DNA of 64,000 bases, from the NCBI RefSeq assembly GCF_014194695.1, contig NZ_JACIAH010000004.1:186001-250000 (forward strand), given 5' to 3'. A program made the translations under genes and the position numbers. The notes beneath the pieces are model-generated. The model saw only the letters and a program-made list of their open reading frames with translations. It was not told where the DNA came from and did not search any database. The stretch comes from Rhizobium sp. BK399 (GTDB lineage Bacteria; Pseudomonadota; Alphaproteobacteria; Rhizobiales; Rhizobiaceae). Shown piece by piece: positions 12,888 to 25,242 of this stretch. The stretch's first letter is position 1. Each line of letters starts with the position of its first letter.

Positions 12888-13032
12888 AATCGGAAAACCG
12901 ATTGAAATCAAGTTCTTTCCGCTGCCAGGCGGCGCGCTTGGCCAATTTTTTCGTTTGGGTAATTCCTTTGTTGCAACTGCGTAGTAACGATGCATAAACT
13001 GCGTCTTTAGTGCGCGGTAAACCGATTGAAAT
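12888..13032. promoter_or_regulatory. Repeated AAACCGATTGAAAT elements upstream of glgP
   Basis: The 14-mer AAACCGATTGAAAT occurs at 12895-12908 and again at 13019-13032, 124 bp apart, in the only non-coding stretch before the glycogen operon. The first copy lies in an inverted repeat, AATCGG-AAAA-CCGATT (12888-12903). A weak promoter-like pair, CTTGGC-N17-TAATTC, lies near 12929-12957. The repeats could bind a regulator of the glg operon. No known motif was recognised, so this is inference. Confidence 0.4.
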
Positions 13033-13077
13033 TGGCATAACGTACTGAAACCGAACCGAAATTGGCGAGGACTAACG

Positions 13078-15540
13078 ATGAATACCGTTTCGAAGCCGAC
13101 GATCCCCTCCCCCGCGCCCCGCAGTTCCAAACCGGAAATTCTCGCCGAAGAAATCATTGAACGCCTGACCTACCGCATCGGCAAGGACGCGAAGGTCGCC
13201 AAGCCGCATGACTGGCTGACCGCCACCATTCTCGTCATCCGCGACCGCATCATCGACAAGTGGATGGAATCGACCCGCAAGGTCTATTCGACCGGCGACA
13301 AGCGCGTTTACTATCTATCCCTCGAATTCCTGATCGGCCGCTTGATGCGCGATGCGGTCTCGAACCTCGGCCTGATGGAGCAGGTTCGCGATGCACTGAC
13401 CTCGCTCGGTGTCGATGTTTCCGTCATTGCCGGCCTCGAGCCCGACGCTGCGCTCGGCAACGGCGGCCTTGGCCGTCTCGCCGCCTGTTTCATGGAAAGC
13501 ATGGCGACCGTCGATGTGCCGGCCTATGGCTACGGCATCCGTTACGTGCACGGCCTCTTCCGCCAGCAGCTTGCCGACGGCTGGCAGGTAGAGTTGCCGG
13601 AAAGCTGGTTGGCGCACGGCAACCCCTGGGAATTCGAGCGCCGGGAAAGCGCCTACGAAATCGGCTTCGGCGGGACGGTCGATGTCGTCAACAACCCCGA
13701 GGGCGAGCCGCGGTATGTCTGGAAACCGGCCGAGCGCGTCATCGCCGCCGCCTTTGACACCCCCGTCGTTGGCTGGCGCGGCAAGCGGGTCAACACGCTG
13801 CGCCTCTGGTCGGCCCAGCCGATCGACCCGATCTTGCTGGATGCCTTCAACGCCGGTGACCACATCGGCGCGCTGCGCGAAAGCAACAAGGCCGAAAGCC
13901 TGACGCGCGTTCTCTACCCGGCTGATGCGACACCCGCCGGCCAGGAGCTGCGTCTGCGCCAGGAGTTCTTCTTCTCCTCCGCATCGCTGCAGGACATTTT
14001 GCGCCGTCACCTGCAGCAGTACGATGATTTCACCTCGCTGCCGGACAAGGTGGCGATCCACCTGAACGATACGCATCCCGCCGTCTCGGTTGCCGAACTG
14101 ATGCGCCTGCTGTGCGATGTTCACGGCCTCGACTTCGACCAGGCCTGGGATATCACTCGGGGCACGATTGGATACACCAACCACACGCTCCTACCAGAAG
14201 CCTTGGAAAGCTGGCCGATCCCGCTCTTCGAGCGCCTGCTGCCACGCCACATGCAGATCATCTACGCGATCAACGCGAAGGTCCTCGTCGAAGCGCGCAA
14301 GACCAAGACATTTTCGGAGACGGAAATCCGCTCGATTTCCCTAATCGAGGAAAGTGGCGAGCGCCGCGTCCGCATGGGCAATCTCGCCTTCGTCGGCGCC
14401 CATTCGATCAATGGCGTTTCGGCTCTCCACACCGATCTGATGAAGGTCACGGTGTTTGCCGATCTGCACAAGCTCTATCCCGACCGCATCAACAACAAGA
14501 CGAACGGCATCACGCCGCGCCGCTGGCTGCAGCAGTGCAATCCCGGCCTGACCTCCCTGATTCGTGAAACGATCGGCGACGACTTCCTCGACGACGCCGA
14601 GAAGCTGAAGCCACTGGACAAGTTCGCGAAGGATGCAAGCTTCCAGGAGAAGTTTGCGGCCGTGAAGCGCGCCAACAAGGTGGCCTTGTCGAACCTCGTC
14701 GCCAGCCGCATGGGCATCAAGCTCGATCCGTCGGCGATGTTCGATATCCAGATCAAGCGCATCCACGAATACAAGCGCCAGCTCCTGAACATCATCGAGG
14801 CCGTCGCGCTTTACGACCAGATCCGCTCGCACCCCGAGCTGGACTGGGTTCCGCGCGTCAAGCTTTTCGCCGGCAAGGCGGCGCCGAGCTACCACAACGC
14901 CAAGCTGATCATCAAACTGATCAATGACGTGGCCCGCACGATCAACAATGACCCGGCCGTCCGCGGCCTGCTGAAAGTGGTCTTCGTCCCGAACTACAAC
15001 GTCTCGCTCGCCGAGGTGATGGTGCCCGCCGCCGACCTTTCCGAGCAGATCTCGACCGCTGGCATGGAAGCCTCCGGTACCGGCAACATGAAGTTTGGCC
15101 TCAACGGCGCTCTGACGATCGGCACGCTCGATGGCGCCAACGTCGAAATGCGCGATCATGTCGGCGAGGACAACATCATCATCTTCGGCCTGCGTGCCGA
15201 CGAGGTCGCCGCCGCCCGTGCCGATGGCCACAATCCCCGCGCCATCATCGAGGCGTCGCGCGAGCTATCGCAGGCGCTCCAAGCCATCAGCTCCGGCGTG
15301 TTCTCGCATGACGATCGAAACCGGTACTCCGCGTTGATCGAAGGCATCTATGCCCATGACTGGTTCATGGTGGCCGCCGATTTCGATGCATACGCCCAAG
15401 CCCAGCGCGAAGTCGACCAACTCTGGACCGATCCGTCCACGTGGAGTTCGAAGGCGATCTGCAACACGGCCCGTATGGGCTGGTTCTCGTCCGACCGCAC
15501 GATCCGTCAATACGCCAAGGAAATCTGGAGAGCCGGATGA
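13078..15540 (+). CDS. glgP: Glycogen phosphorylase
   Basis: The 820-residue enzyme removes glucose from glycogen chain ends with phosphate to give glucose-1-phosphate. It has the usual GT35 landmarks: YYLSLEFLIGRL, the NGGLGRLAACF glycine loop, HLNDTHPA, and the pyridoxal-phosphate lysine Lys672 in GTGNMKFGLNGA. The length matches bacterial GlgP. Start: ATG at 13078 after GAGGA. It is the first gene of the operon glgP-glgB-glgC-glgA-pgm-glgX; its TGA overlaps the glgB start. The order glgP-B-C-A-pgm is that known from Agrobacterium and Rhizobium, and placing the breakdown enzyme with the synthesis genes suggests coordinated turnover. Confidence 0.97.
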   Translation: MNTVSKPTIPSPAPRSSKPEILAEEIIERLTYRIGKDAKVAKPHDWLTATILVIRDRIIDKWMESTRKVYSTGDKRVYYLSLEFLIGRLMRDAVSNLGLMEQVRDALTSLGVDVSVIAGLEPDAALGNGGLGRLAACFMESMATVDVPAYGYGIRYVHGLFRQQLADGWQVELPESWLAHGNPWEFERRESAYEIGFGGTVDVVNNPEGEPRYVWKPAERVIAAAFDTPVVGWRGKRVNTLRLWSAQPIDPILLDAFNAGDHIGALRESNKAESLTRVLYPADATPAGQELRLRQEFFFSSASLQDILRRHLQQYDDFTSLPDKVAIHLNDTHPAVSVAELMRLLCDVHGLDFDQAWDITRGTIGYTNHTLLPEALESWPIPLFERLLPRHMQIIYAINAKVLVEARKTKTFSETEIRSISLIEESGERRVRMGNLAFVGAHSINGVSALHTDLMKVTVFADLHKLYPDRINNKTNGITPRRWLQQCNPGLTSLIRETIGDDFLDDAEKLKPLDKFAKDASFQEKFAAVKRANKVALSNLVASRMGIKLDPSAMFDIQIKRIHEYKRQLLNIIEAVALYDQIRSHPELDWVPRVKLFAGKAAPSYHNAKLIIKLINDVARTINNDPAVRGLLKVVFVPNYNVSLAEVMVPAADLSEQISTAGMEASGTGNMKFGLNGALTIGTLDGANVEMRDHVGEDNIIIFGLRADEVAAARADGHNPRAIIEASRELSQALQAISSGVFSHDDRNRYSALIEGIYAHDWFMVAADFDAYAQAQREVDQLWTDPSTWSSKAICNTARMGWFSSDRTIRQYAKEIWRAG

Positions 15541-17744
15541 AAACGCCGAAAGCCACCCCTGAAGTCAGACTTCCCTGGGAGATTTCGGCAGACGAGATAG
15601 CGGCAATCCTCGCAGGGTCGCATTCCAATCCATTCGCGGTTCTGGGCGTCCACAAATCAGGCGACGCCTATGTGGCCCGCTGCTTCATTCCGGGTGCCGA
15701 AGAGGTGACGGCGATGACGCTCGACGGCAGCGTCATTGGCGAACTGAAGCTACAACATCCTGACGGCTTTTTTGCCGGTGCGGTCTCGGTGACGAAGCAG
15801 CGACCGGTGCGCTATCGGGCACGGCGCGGCGATGCCGAATGGGCGGTCACCGATCCATACAGCTTCGGGCCGGTCCTCGGACCGATGGATGACTATTATG
15901 CGCGCGAGGGCTCGGACCTGCGCCTCTTCGACAAGATGGGCGCGCACTGGATCAACCACGAAGGCGCACAGGGTATCCATTTCGCCGTCTGGGCGCCGAA
16001 CGCCCAACGCGTCTCAGTGGTCGGAGATTTCAACGGCTGGGATGGCCGCCGTCACGTCATGCGGTTCCGTTCCGGCGCCGGCATCTGGGAAATCTTTGCG
16101 CCCGATGTCCCCACCGGTGTTGCCTACAAGTTCGAAATCCGCGGCCAGGACGGCGTCCTTCTGCCGCTAAAGGCCGATCCGTTCGCACGACGCAGCGAGT
16201 TGCGCCCGAAGACCGCCTCGGTCGCGGCCCCTGAACTGCTGCAGGAATGGGACGACGAGGCGCACCTGAAGCACTGGGGGACGACCGACAAGCGCCGTCA
16301 GCCGATCTCGATCTACGAGGTGCATGCGGGCTCCTGGCAGCGGCGCGACGACGGTTCGTTCCTCTCCTGGGACGAACTTGCCTCTCGCCTGATTCCCTAC
16401 TGCGTCGACATGGGGTTCACCCACATCGAGTTCCTGCCAATCACCGAACATCCCTACGATCCATCCTGGGGATACCAGACGACGGGGCTCTATGCGCCGA
16501 CCGCCCGCTTCGGCGAGCCCGAGGGTTTCGCCCGCTTCGTCAACGGCTGCCACAAGGTCGGTATCGGCATCATCCTCGATTGGGTACCGGCCCACTTCCC
16601 GACCGACGAACACGGCCTCGGCTGGTTCGACGGCACGGCGCTCTACGAACACGAGGACCCGCGCAAGGGCTTTCATCCCGACTGGAACACGGCGATCTAC
16701 AATTTCGGCCGCACCGAGGTCGTCTCCTATCTCGTCAACAATGCGCTCTACTGGGCGGAGAAGTTCCATCTCGACGGGCTGCGCGTCGATGCCGTGGCCT
16801 CGATGCTCTACCTCGATTATTCCCGCAAGCATGGTGAATGGATACCGAACGAGTACGGCGGCAATGAAAATCTGGAGGCGGTGCGCTTCCTGCAGAACAT
16901 GAATACCCGCATCTACGCTGAACATCCTGGTGTCATGACCATCGCCGAGGAATCGACCTCCTGGCCGAAGGTCTCGCAGCCGGTACACGAAGGCGGCCTC
17001 GGCTTCGGCTTCAAGTGGAACATGGGCTTCATGCACGACACGCTGAGCTACATGAGCCGCGAGCCGATCCATCGCAAGCATCACCACAACGAGCTGACCT
17101 TCGGCCTGCTTTATGCCTACTCCGAAAACTTCGTGCTGCCGCTCTCGCACGACGAGGTGGTGCACGGAAAAGGCTCGCTGATCGCCAAGATGCCCGGCGA
17201 CGACTGGCAGAAGTTCGCCAATCTGCGGGCCTACTACGCCTTCATGTGGGGCTATCCGGGCAAGAAGCTGCTGTTCATGGGTCAGGAATTCGCGCAGTGG
17301 AGCGAATGGAACGAAGCGACGTCACTCGATTGGAACCTGCTGCAATACCGCATGCACGAAGGCATGCGGCGGCTGGTGCGCGACCTGAACTTCACCTACC
17401 GCAGCAAGCCGGCACTGCACGCCCGCGATTGCGAGGGTGACGGTTTCGAGTGGCTGATCGCCGATGACCACGAGAATTCGGTCTTCGCCTGGCTGCGCAA
17501 GGCACCGGGGGAGAAGCCGGTTGCCGTCATCTGCAACCTGACGCCGGTTTATCGCGAAAACTATACGGTGCGCCTGCCGATCGAGGGGCGGTGGCGCGAA
17601 ATCCTGAATACCGATGCCGACATTTACGGCGGCAGCGGCAAGGGCAATGGCGGTCGCGTTCAGGCCGTCAACGCCGGCGGCAGCATTGCCGCGTCGATCA
17701 CCTTGCCGCCCTTGGCGACGATCATGCTTGAACCTGAGAACTGA
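15537..17744 (+). CDS. glgB: 1,4-alpha-glucan branching enzyme
   Basis: This 735-residue GH13 enzyme forms alpha-1,6 branches in glycogen. The start is the ATG at 15537, overlapping the glgP stop; the open frame extends further upstream but only inside glgP. The layout is an N-terminal region, a CBM48 domain (about residues 135-230; [15 protein letters not shown]), then the catalytic barrel with [11 protein letters not shown], nucleophile Asp418 ([11 protein letters not shown]), acid/base Glu471 (TIAEEST) and Asp539 ([12 protein letters not shown]). All key residues are present. It is translationally coupled to glgP. Confidence 0.97.
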   Translation: MKTPKATPEVRLPWEISADEIAAILAGSHSNPFAVLGVHKSGDAYVARCFIPGAEEVTAMTLDGSVIGELKLQHPDGFFAGAVSVTKQRPVRYRARRGDAEWAVTDPYSFGPVLGPMDDYYAREGSDLRLFDKMGAHWINHEGAQGIHFAVWAPNAQRVSVVGDFNGWDGRRHVMRFRSGAGIWEIFAPDVPTGVAYKFEIRGQDGVLLPLKADPFARRSELRPKTASVAAPELLQEWDDEAHLKHWGTTDKRRQPISIYEVHAGSWQRRDDGSFLSWDELASRLIPYCVDMGFTHIEFLPITEHPYDPSWGYQTTGLYAPTARFGEPEGFARFVNGCHKVGIGIILDWVPAHFPTDEHGLGWFDGTALYEHEDPRKGFHPDWNTAIYNFGRTEVVSYLVNNALYWAEKFHLDGLRVDAVASMLYLDYSRKHGEWIPNEYGGNENLEAVRFLQNMNTRIYAEHPGVMTIAEESTSWPKVSQPVHEGGLGFGFKWNMGFMHDTLSYMSREPIHRKHHHNELTFGLLYAYSENFVLPLSHDEVVHGKGSLIAKMPGDDWQKFANLRAYYAFMWGYPGKKLLFMGQEFAQWSEWNEATSLDWNLLQYRMHEGMRRLVRDLNFTYRSKPALHARDCEGDGFEWLIADDHENSVFAWLRKAPGEKPVAVICNLTPVYRENYTVRLPIEGRWREILNTDADIYGGSGKGNGGRVQAVNAGGSIAASITLPPLATIMLEPEN

Positions 17745-17764
17745 CGACTGGTGGGAGGATAAAA

Positions 17765-19027
17765 ATGGTAGAAAAACGCGTTCAGCCACTTGCCCGCGAC
17801 GCAATGGCCTATGTTCTCGCTGGCGGCAGGGGGAGCCGCCTGAAGGAACTCACCGATCGCCGCGCCAAGCCGGCGGTCTATTTCGGCGGCAAGACCCGCA
17901 TTATCGACTTCGCGCTGTCGAACGCCTTGAACTCGGGTATCCGACGAATCGGCGTCGCCACCCAGTACAAGGCGCACTCACTGATCCGACACATGCAGCG
18001 CGGCTGGAACTTCTTCCGCCCCGAGAGAAACGAAAGCTTCGACATTCTGCCGGCCTCCCAGCGCGTCTCCGAGACGCAATGGTATGAAGGTACAGCCGAT
18101 GCCGTCTACCAGAACATCGACATCATCGAGGACTACGGCGTCGAATACATGGTCATTCTCGCCGGCGACCATGTCTACAAGATGGACTATGAATACATGC
18201 TGCAACAGCATGTGGATTCCGGTGCCGATGTGACTATCGGCTGCTTGGAGGTGCCGCGCATGGAAGCCGTCGGCTTCGGCGTCATGCATGTCGACACGAC
18301 CGACCGGATCATCGACTTCGTCGAAAAGCCCGCGGATCCGCCCGGCATCCCCGGCAATCCGGATTTTGCCCTTGCCTCGATGGGCATCTACGTCTTTCAC
18401 ACCAAGTTCCTGATCGATGCACTGCGCCGCGACGCAGCCGACCCGAACTCCAGCAAGGACTTCGGCAAGGACATCATCCCCCACATCGTCAAGAACGGTA
18501 AGGCCGTCGCCCATCGCTTCGCGCAGTCCTGCGTGCGCTCCGATTTTGAGCACGAGCCCTACTGGCGCGACGTCGGCACGATCGACGCCTACTGGCAGGC
18601 CAACATCGACCTGACCGCAGTGGTTCCGGAACTGGATATTTACGACAAGTCTTGGCCGATCTGGACCTACGCCGAGATCTCACCGCCGGCCAAGTTTGTC
18701 CACGACGACGAAAGCCGCCGTGGCTCGGCGACGTCATCGGTCGTCGCCGGCGACTGCATTATCTCCGGCGCGACCCTTCACAGAAGTCTGCTTTTCACCG
18801 GTGTGCGCGCCAACTCCTATTCCAAGCTGGACGGCGCGGTCGTGCTGCCGAGCGTCAAAATCGGACGGCACGCGCAACTCAGCAACGTCGTGATCGATCA
18901 CGGCGTCATCATACCGGAAGGTCTGATCGTCGGTGAGGATCCGGTCCTCGACGCCAAGCGCTTCCGCCGCAGCGAGGGTGGCATTTGCCTCATTACGCAG
19001 CCGATGATCGACAAGCTGGGTATGTGA
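17765..19027 (+). CDS. glgC: Glucose-1-phosphate adenylyltransferase (ADP-glucose pyrophosphorylase)
   Basis: The 420-residue enzyme makes ADP-glucose from glucose-1-phosphate and ATP, the committed and usually allosterically controlled step of glycogen synthesis. The N-terminal nucleotidyltransferase motif is [33 protein letters not shown], the sugar-phosphate site FVEKPADPP and the metal/catalytic D in [12 protein letters not shown] follow. A left-handed beta-helix makes up the C-terminus ([12 protein letters not shown]). Strong ribosome site GGGAGGA before the ATG at 17765. It lies 20 bp after glgB and 3 bp before glgA. Confidence 0.97.
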   Translation: MVEKRVQPLARDAMAYVLAGGRGSRLKELTDRRAKPAVYFGGKTRIIDFALSNALNSGIRRIGVATQYKAHSLIRHMQRGWNFFRPERNESFDILPASQRVSETQWYEGTADAVYQNIDIIEDYGVEYMVILAGDHVYKMDYEYMLQQHVDSGADVTIGCLEVPRMEAVGFGVMHVDTTDRIIDFVEKPADPPGIPGNPDFALASMGIYVFHTKFLIDALRRDAADPNSSKDFGKDIIPHIVKNGKAVAHRFAQSCVRSDFEHEPYWRDVGTIDAYWQANIDLTAVVPELDIYDKSWPIWTYAEISPPAKFVHDDESRRGSATSSVVAGDCIISGATLHRSLLFTGVRANSYSKLDGAVVLPSVKIGRHAQLSNVVIDHGVIIPEGLIVGEDPVLDAKRFRRSEGGICLITQPMIDKLGM

Positions 19028-19030
19028 GAC

Positions 19031-20473
19031 ATGAAAGTTCTTTCGGTTTCGTCCGAAGTCTTCCCGCTCATCAAGACAGGGGGCCTCGCCGACGTGGCGG
19101 GCGCCCTGCCGATCGCGCTCAAGCGTTTCGGCGTCGAAACCAAGACCCTCATGCCCGGCTATCCGGCTGTGATGAAGGCGATCCGCAATCCGGTTGTCCG
19201 GCTTCAGTTCGATGATCTGCTCGGCGAGCCCGCGACAGTCCTCGAAGCGGAGCATGAGGGGATCGATATCCTCGTGCTCAATGCGCCCGCTTATTACGAC
19301 CGCACGGGAGGCCCCTATCTCGATGCGACCGGTCGGGACTATCCCGACAACTGGCGTCGTTTCGCAGCGTTGTCGCTGGCCGGTGCCGAGATTGCCGCGG
19401 GTTTGATGCCGGGCTGGCGACCCGATCTCGTGCACACGCACGATTGGCAGTCGGCGATGACCTCGGTTTACATGCGCTACAACCCGACGCCGGAGTTGCC
19501 GAGTGTTCTGACGATCCACAATATCGCGTTCCAGGGACAGTTCGGCGCGGATATCTTTCCGGGTCTACGCCTGCCGCCGCACGCCTTCGCAACCGAAAGC
19601 ATCGAATATTACGGCAATCTCGGCTTCCTGAAGGGCGGCCTGCAAACCGCCCACGCCATCACGACCGTTAGTCCCTCCTACGCCGGCGAGATCCTGACCC
19701 CGGAGTTCGGCATGGGCCTCCAGGGCGTCATCGCAAGCCGAATTGATTCCTTGCATGGCATCGTCAACGGCATCGATACCGACGTCTGGAACCCGTCGAC
19801 CGATCCCGTTGTCCACACCCACTACAATGGCACGACGCTGAAGAGCCGCGTCGAAAACCGTACCTCGATTGCCGAGTTCTTCGGGCTTCACAACGACAAC
19901 GCACCGATTTTCTGCATCATCAGCCGCCTCACCTGGCAGAAGGGCATGGACGTCATCGCCGCTACCGCGGATGAGATTGTCGACATGGGCGGAAAGCTTG
20001 CGATACTTGGTTCCGGAGATGCAGCAATCGAAGGTTCGCTGCTTGCCGCCGCGGCCCGCCATCCGGGTCGAATCGGCGTCTCCATCGGTTACAACGAGCC
20101 GATGTCGCACCTCATGCAGGCCGGCTGCGACGCCATCATCATCCCTTCGCGTTTCGAACCCTGCGGCCTGACACAGCTTTACGGCCTGCGCTACGGCTGC
20201 GTGCCGATCGTCGCTCGCACCGGTGGCTTGAACGACACCGTCATCGACGCCAATCATGCTGCTCTTGCAGCGAAAGTGGCAACCGGGATACAATTCTCGC
20301 CTGTGACGGCATCGGGCCTGTTGCAGGCCATTCGCCGTGCGTTACATCTCTACGCCGATCAAAAAGTCTGGACCCAATTGCAAAAGCAGGGCATGAAATC
20401 GGATGTCTCGTGGGAAAAGAGCGCCGAGCGCTACGCTGCCCTCTATTCAAGCCTCGCCCCCAAAGGCAAGTGA
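19031..20473 (+). CDS. glgA: Glycogen synthase (ADP-glucose type)
   Basis: The 480-residue GT5 enzyme elongates alpha-1,4-glucan from ADP-glucose. Lys15 in KTGGLADV is the ADP-glucose contact; the N-lobe has HDWQSAM and TIHNIAFQG, and the C-lobe has [11 protein letters not shown] and the EX7E-type region [20 protein letters not shown]. The length is typical. It is six bases upstream of pgm and three after glgC, inside the glycogen operon. Confidence 0.97.
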   Translation: MKVLSVSSEVFPLIKTGGLADVAGALPIALKRFGVETKTLMPGYPAVMKAIRNPVVRLQFDDLLGEPATVLEAEHEGIDILVLNAPAYYDRTGGPYLDATGRDYPDNWRRFAALSLAGAEIAAGLMPGWRPDLVHTHDWQSAMTSVYMRYNPTPELPSVLTIHNIAFQGQFGADIFPGLRLPPHAFATESIEYYGNLGFLKGGLQTAHAITTVSPSYAGEILTPEFGMGLQGVIASRIDSLHGIVNGIDTDVWNPSTDPVVHTHYNGTTLKSRVENRTSIAEFFGLHNDNAPIFCIISRLTWQKGMDVIAATADEIVDMGGKLAILGSGDAAIEGSLLAAAARHPGRIGVSIGYNEPMSHLMQAGCDAIIIPSRFEPCGLTQLYGLRYGCVPIVARTGGLNDTVIDANHAALAAKVATGIQFSPVTASGLLQAIRRALHLYADQKVWTQLQKQGMKSDVSWEKSAERYAALYSSLAPKGK

Positions 20474-22111
<1,638 letters not shown>

Positions 22112-22118
22112 CCGGAAC

Positions 22119-24086
22119 ATGGCGGCGAACAAGACCCGGCAAGGCGGAGCAACCCTCTTCGAGACCGGCGTCGATTTCGCCGTGTGGTCGCATAATTCAG
22201 GACAGATCGAACTGTGCCTGTTCGGCGACGACGACAAGGAACTGGCCCGCTTGCCGATGGAGCGAGGCGATGACCACGTGCATCGCCTCTTCGTCGACGG
22301 ATTGAAGGAAGGCGCGCGCTACGGCTATCGTGCCGACGGTGTCTACGCCCCCGATAGCGGCCTCTGGTTCGATCCATCGAAGCTTCTCGTCGATCCCTAT
22401 GCCAAGGAACTCGATCGCCCGTTTAGCCACGATCCGCTGCTCGGTAGCTTCGGCGCCGACACGCAGCATCTGGTGCCGAAGGCTATTGTCACCCGCGATG
22501 TGCCGGTGAAGCAAACAAAGCCGCTCTTCGAGCCGGGTGGCTTCGTCTACGAGGTCGCTGTTCGCTCCTTTACCAAGCTGCATCCGGATGTACCCGAAGC
22601 CCAGCGCGGCACGGTCGCCGCCTTGGCGCATCCCTCGGTGATCGCCCACCTGAAGCGGATCGGCGTCGATGCCGTCGAGCTCATGCCGATCACCGCCTGG
22701 ATCGATGAGCGCCATTTACCGCCGCTCGGCCTGAGAAACAGCTGGGGCTACAACCCCGTCGCCTTCATGGCGCTCGATCCGCGGCTCGTGCCGGGCGGCA
22801 TGGCGGAACTTCGCGACACCGTTGCGAAACTCCACGGAGAAGGCATTGCCGTCATTCTTGACCTCGTCTTCAATCATACCGGCGAGAGCGATCGCTTCGG
22901 CACGACGCTGTCGCTGCGTGGCCTCGACAATCTCTCCTTCTATCGCCATTTGCCACAGCGCCCCGGCGATCTGGTCAACGATACCGGCACCGGCAACACC
23001 GTCGCCTGCGATCACCCCTATATCAGGCAGTTGATCATCGACAGCCTGCGGAATTTCGTGCTCGGCGCCGGGATAGATGGTTTCCGCTTCGACCTTGCCC
23101 CCGTCCTAGGCCGCACCGCAAGCGGCTTTGAGGGCACTGGGGAAACGCTGACGGCGATGCTCGCCGACGAGGTTCTAAAAGATCGCGTGATGATCGCCGA
23201 GCCTTGGGACATCGGCCCCGGTGGCTATCAGCTCGGCAATTTCCCGGTGCCATTCCTCGAGTGGAACGACCGTGTCCGCGACGATATCAGGTGTTACTGG
23301 CGCGGCGACGACTGGAAGACCGGCCCATTGGCGACTGCGCTTGCAGGATCCTCTGACATCTTCGGCCGCAACGGCGGACAGGCGACGCGCAGTGTCAATT
23401 TCCTCGCGGCCCATGACGGCTTCACGCTCAACGATCTCGTCTCCTACAGCGGCAAGCACAACGAGGCGAACGGCGAGGAAAACCGCGACGGCCATAATGA
23501 AAACCACTCCTGGAATAACGGCATCGAGGGCGAAACTCGCTATCCCGATATCATCCGCCGGCGACGCGACGACCTGAAGGCGCTGCTGTCGACGCTCTTT
23601 ACCAGCCGCGGCAGCATCATGCTGACGGCGGGCGACGAAGCCGGCCGCACTCAGCGCGGCAACAACAATGCCTACTGCCAGGACAATGAAATCACCTGGA
23701 TGGATTGGGCAGCGCTCGACGACGAACTCGTTGCCCACACCGCCTTCATCTCCGGCCTGCGCAAGCGCTTCTCCGCCTTCTCTCAAGCAGCCTTCCTCAA
23801 CGGCAACGGCGATGTCGAATGGATATCGCCTTCAGGCCAGCCGATGACCGTCCAAGAGTGGGAAACCCCGAATTTTTCGACGCTCGGCATGCTACTTGCA
23901 ACCCGAGACGAGCAAGGCGGCAAGGCCACGCGCTTGGCGGTGCTCTTCAATCGCTCGGGCGGCGAGGAAGTCTTTACGCTCTCTGGCTCCGGCTCTTGGC
24001 GGCATCTGGCCCCCGATGCCGCCAAGAAGTCGGTGGCATCGGCCATCGTGCCGCGCCGTTCGGTGGCTTTCTATCTCGAAAGTTGA
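22119..24086 (+). CDS. glgX: Glycogen debranching enzyme GlgX
   Basis: The 655-residue GH13 enzyme hydrolyses alpha-1,6 branches left by GlgP. An N-terminal CBM48-like domain (ETGVDFAVWSHNSGQIELCLF) precedes the barrel with AVELMPITAW, VVFNHTGES-type motif LVFNHTGESD, nucleophile GFRFDLAPVLGR, acid/base MIAEPWDIG and LAAHDGFTLNDLVSY. It starts seven bases after the pgm stop and is probably the last gene of the operon. The 87 bp that follow hold no obvious terminator. The family also includes isoamylases, but GlgX fits the context best. Confidence 0.95.
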   Translation: MAANKTRQGGATLFETGVDFAVWSHNSGQIELCLFGDDDKELARLPMERGDDHVHRLFVDGLKEGARYGYRADGVYAPDSGLWFDPSKLLVDPYAKELDRPFSHDPLLGSFGADTQHLVPKAIVTRDVPVKQTKPLFEPGGFVYEVAVRSFTKLHPDVPEAQRGTVAALAHPSVIAHLKRIGVDAVELMPITAWIDERHLPPLGLRNSWGYNPVAFMALDPRLVPGGMAELRDTVAKLHGEGIAVILDLVFNHTGESDRFGTTLSLRGLDNLSFYRHLPQRPGDLVNDTGTGNTVACDHPYIRQLIIDSLRNFVLGAGIDGFRFDLAPVLGRTASGFEGTGETLTAMLADEVLKDRVMIAEPWDIGPGGYQLGNFPVPFLEWNDRVRDDIRCYWRGDDWKTGPLATALAGSSDIFGRNGGQATRSVNFLAAHDGFTLNDLVSYSGKHNEANGEENRDGHNENHSWNNGIEGETRYPDIIRRRRDDLKALLSTLFTSRGSIMLTAGDEAGRTQRGNNNAYCQDNEITWMDWAALDDELVAHTAFISGLRKRFSAFSQAAFLNGNGDVEWISPSGQPMTVQEWETPNFSTLGMLLATRDEQGGKATRLAVLFNRSGGEEVFTLSGSGSWRHLAPDAAKKSVASAIVPRRSVAFYLES

Positions 24087-24173
24087 TCAGCCGAGTTCAA
24101 CCCTGCAATTCCTTGTCGCAATCGTCACAATCCCATTGTAAGGCTTGCGCAGCCGCTTTCTCATGAGGAATCA

Positions 24174-24659
24174 ATGGTCAAGGAAATTTCGCTCGCGGAC
24201 GTCCGTGGGCTGGTGGGCACTGAAACCGGCCTCTCGGACTGGATCGTCGTCGATCAGACGATGATCGATGCGTTCGCGCATGCGACCAACGACCATCAGT
24301 ATATCCACGTCGATCCGGAGCGCGCCGCCGCGAGCCCGTTCGGCGGCACAATCGCCCATGGCTTCCTCACGCTCTCCCTGCTCTCGGCCATGAACTACAA
24401 CGGGTTGCCCAAGGTCCGCGAACAGACGATGGGCATCAACTACGGCTTCGAGAACGTCCGCTTCCTGTCGCCCGTGAAATCAGGCGCGCGCATCCGCGGC
24501 CACTTCGTCCTTGCCGAAGCCCGCTTCCGCGGCGCCGGCATGTTGATGACGACCTACGAGGTCTCGATCGAGATCGAGAACGAGAAGAAGCCGGCGTTGA
24601 CCGCACGCTGGATCACCATCATCCAGTTCGACCCAAAGGACCGGCCTGAGGACGCCTAG
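24174..24659 (+). CDS. MaoC-like (R)-specific enoyl-CoA hydratase family protein
   Basis: The 161-residue hot-dog-fold protein has the hydratase-2 signature: FAHATNDHQYIHVDPERAAA supplies the catalytic Asp and His pair, and FGGTIAHGFLTLSLLS completes the motif. Such enzymes hydrate trans-2-enoyl-CoA to (R)-3-hydroxyacyl-CoA; the NodN proteins of rhizobia belong to the same fold. Start: ATG at 24174 after TGAGGAAT. It is 87 bp downstream of glgX and could be its own unit. The exact substrate cannot be assigned. Confidence 0.88.
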   Translation: MVKEISLADVRGLVGTETGLSDWIVVDQTMIDAFAHATNDHQYIHVDPERAAASPFGGTIAHGFLTLSLLSAMNYNGLPKVREQTMGINYGFENVRFLSPVKSGARIRGHFVLAEARFRGAGMLMTTYEVSIEIENEKKPALTARWITIIQFDPKDRPEDA

Positions 24660-24695
24660 CGCCGACCTTAACGAGCGACCATGCGCGGTTCGCGG

Positions 24696-25091
24696 CTATG
24701 GCGCACCGTTGATCTCAACGATGTTGCAATCGGGATCGAGCAGATAGGCTTGCGGAAAACCTGCCGGCCCGTCACGTCTCAGACGCAGCCGCCAGGGATC
24801 GCCCTCGGGCGCATCCTCGCGAAAACCCTTGGCGATCAGTCCGCGGATGCAGCCGTCGAAATCATCGGTGCGGAACGCGAAATGTCCGTCGGCCGTGTCT
24901 ATCGTGGCTGCGCGCCGGAAGGTGCCAGTCGGATGGACGATGAGGTGAACCTGCAGCGCGCCGCAGGCGAACCACGCTCCAACGGTACTGAACGCTGGCC
25001 GCTCAATTTGTTCGAGGCCGAACACATCGCGATAGAAGGCGACCGAACGGTCGATGTCCGTGACGACAATGGAAACGTGATGCAGCATCAT
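24696..25091 (-). CDS. VOC (glyoxalase/dioxygenase) family protein
   Basis: This is a protein of about 131 residues. The ATG at 25091 has GGGGTG seven bases upstream; a GTG at 25100 is an alternative. The beta-alpha-beta-beta-beta VOC modules are visible: LHHVSIVVTDIDRSVAFYRDVFGL at the start and QAYLLDPDCNIVEINGAP at the end, with metal-ligand candidates His (HHVS), His in LQVHLIVHP and Glu in NIVEI. It is likely a metal-dependent lyase or dioxygenase of unknown substrate. It is convergent with maoC (36 bp gap) and downstream of soxG on the same strand. Confidence 0.85.
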   Translation of the reverse strand: MMLHHVSIVVTDIDRSVAFYRDVFGLEQIERPAFSTVGAWFACGALQVHLIVHPTGTFRRAATIDTADGHFAFRTDDFDGCIRGLIAKGFREDAPEGDPWRLRLRRDGPAGFPQAYLLDPDCNIVEINGAP

Positions 25092-25182
25092 CGAAGACAC
25101 CCCGCATTCGTTGCGATGGCGCTCCGATCGGGACCGCGCCCAGCGGATGATGGCACAAATGTCGGCAATCCTGCAACGTGAA

Positions 25183-25222
25183 GCTGATCGGGGGGCGGCA
25201 CAAGGGCATTCCCCCGATCAGC
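25183..25222 (-). terminator. 12-bp stem-loop downstream of soxG
   Basis: Arms 25183-25194 and 25211-25222 (GCTGATCGGGGG and its complement) pair perfectly around a 16-base loop, 20 bp beyond the soxG stop. There is no T-run, so it may be a 3' stabilising hairpin or a rho-dependent end rather than a classical terminator of the sox operon. Confidence 0.5.
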
Positions 25223-25242
25223 AATTGCATCCTGGTTGCACT

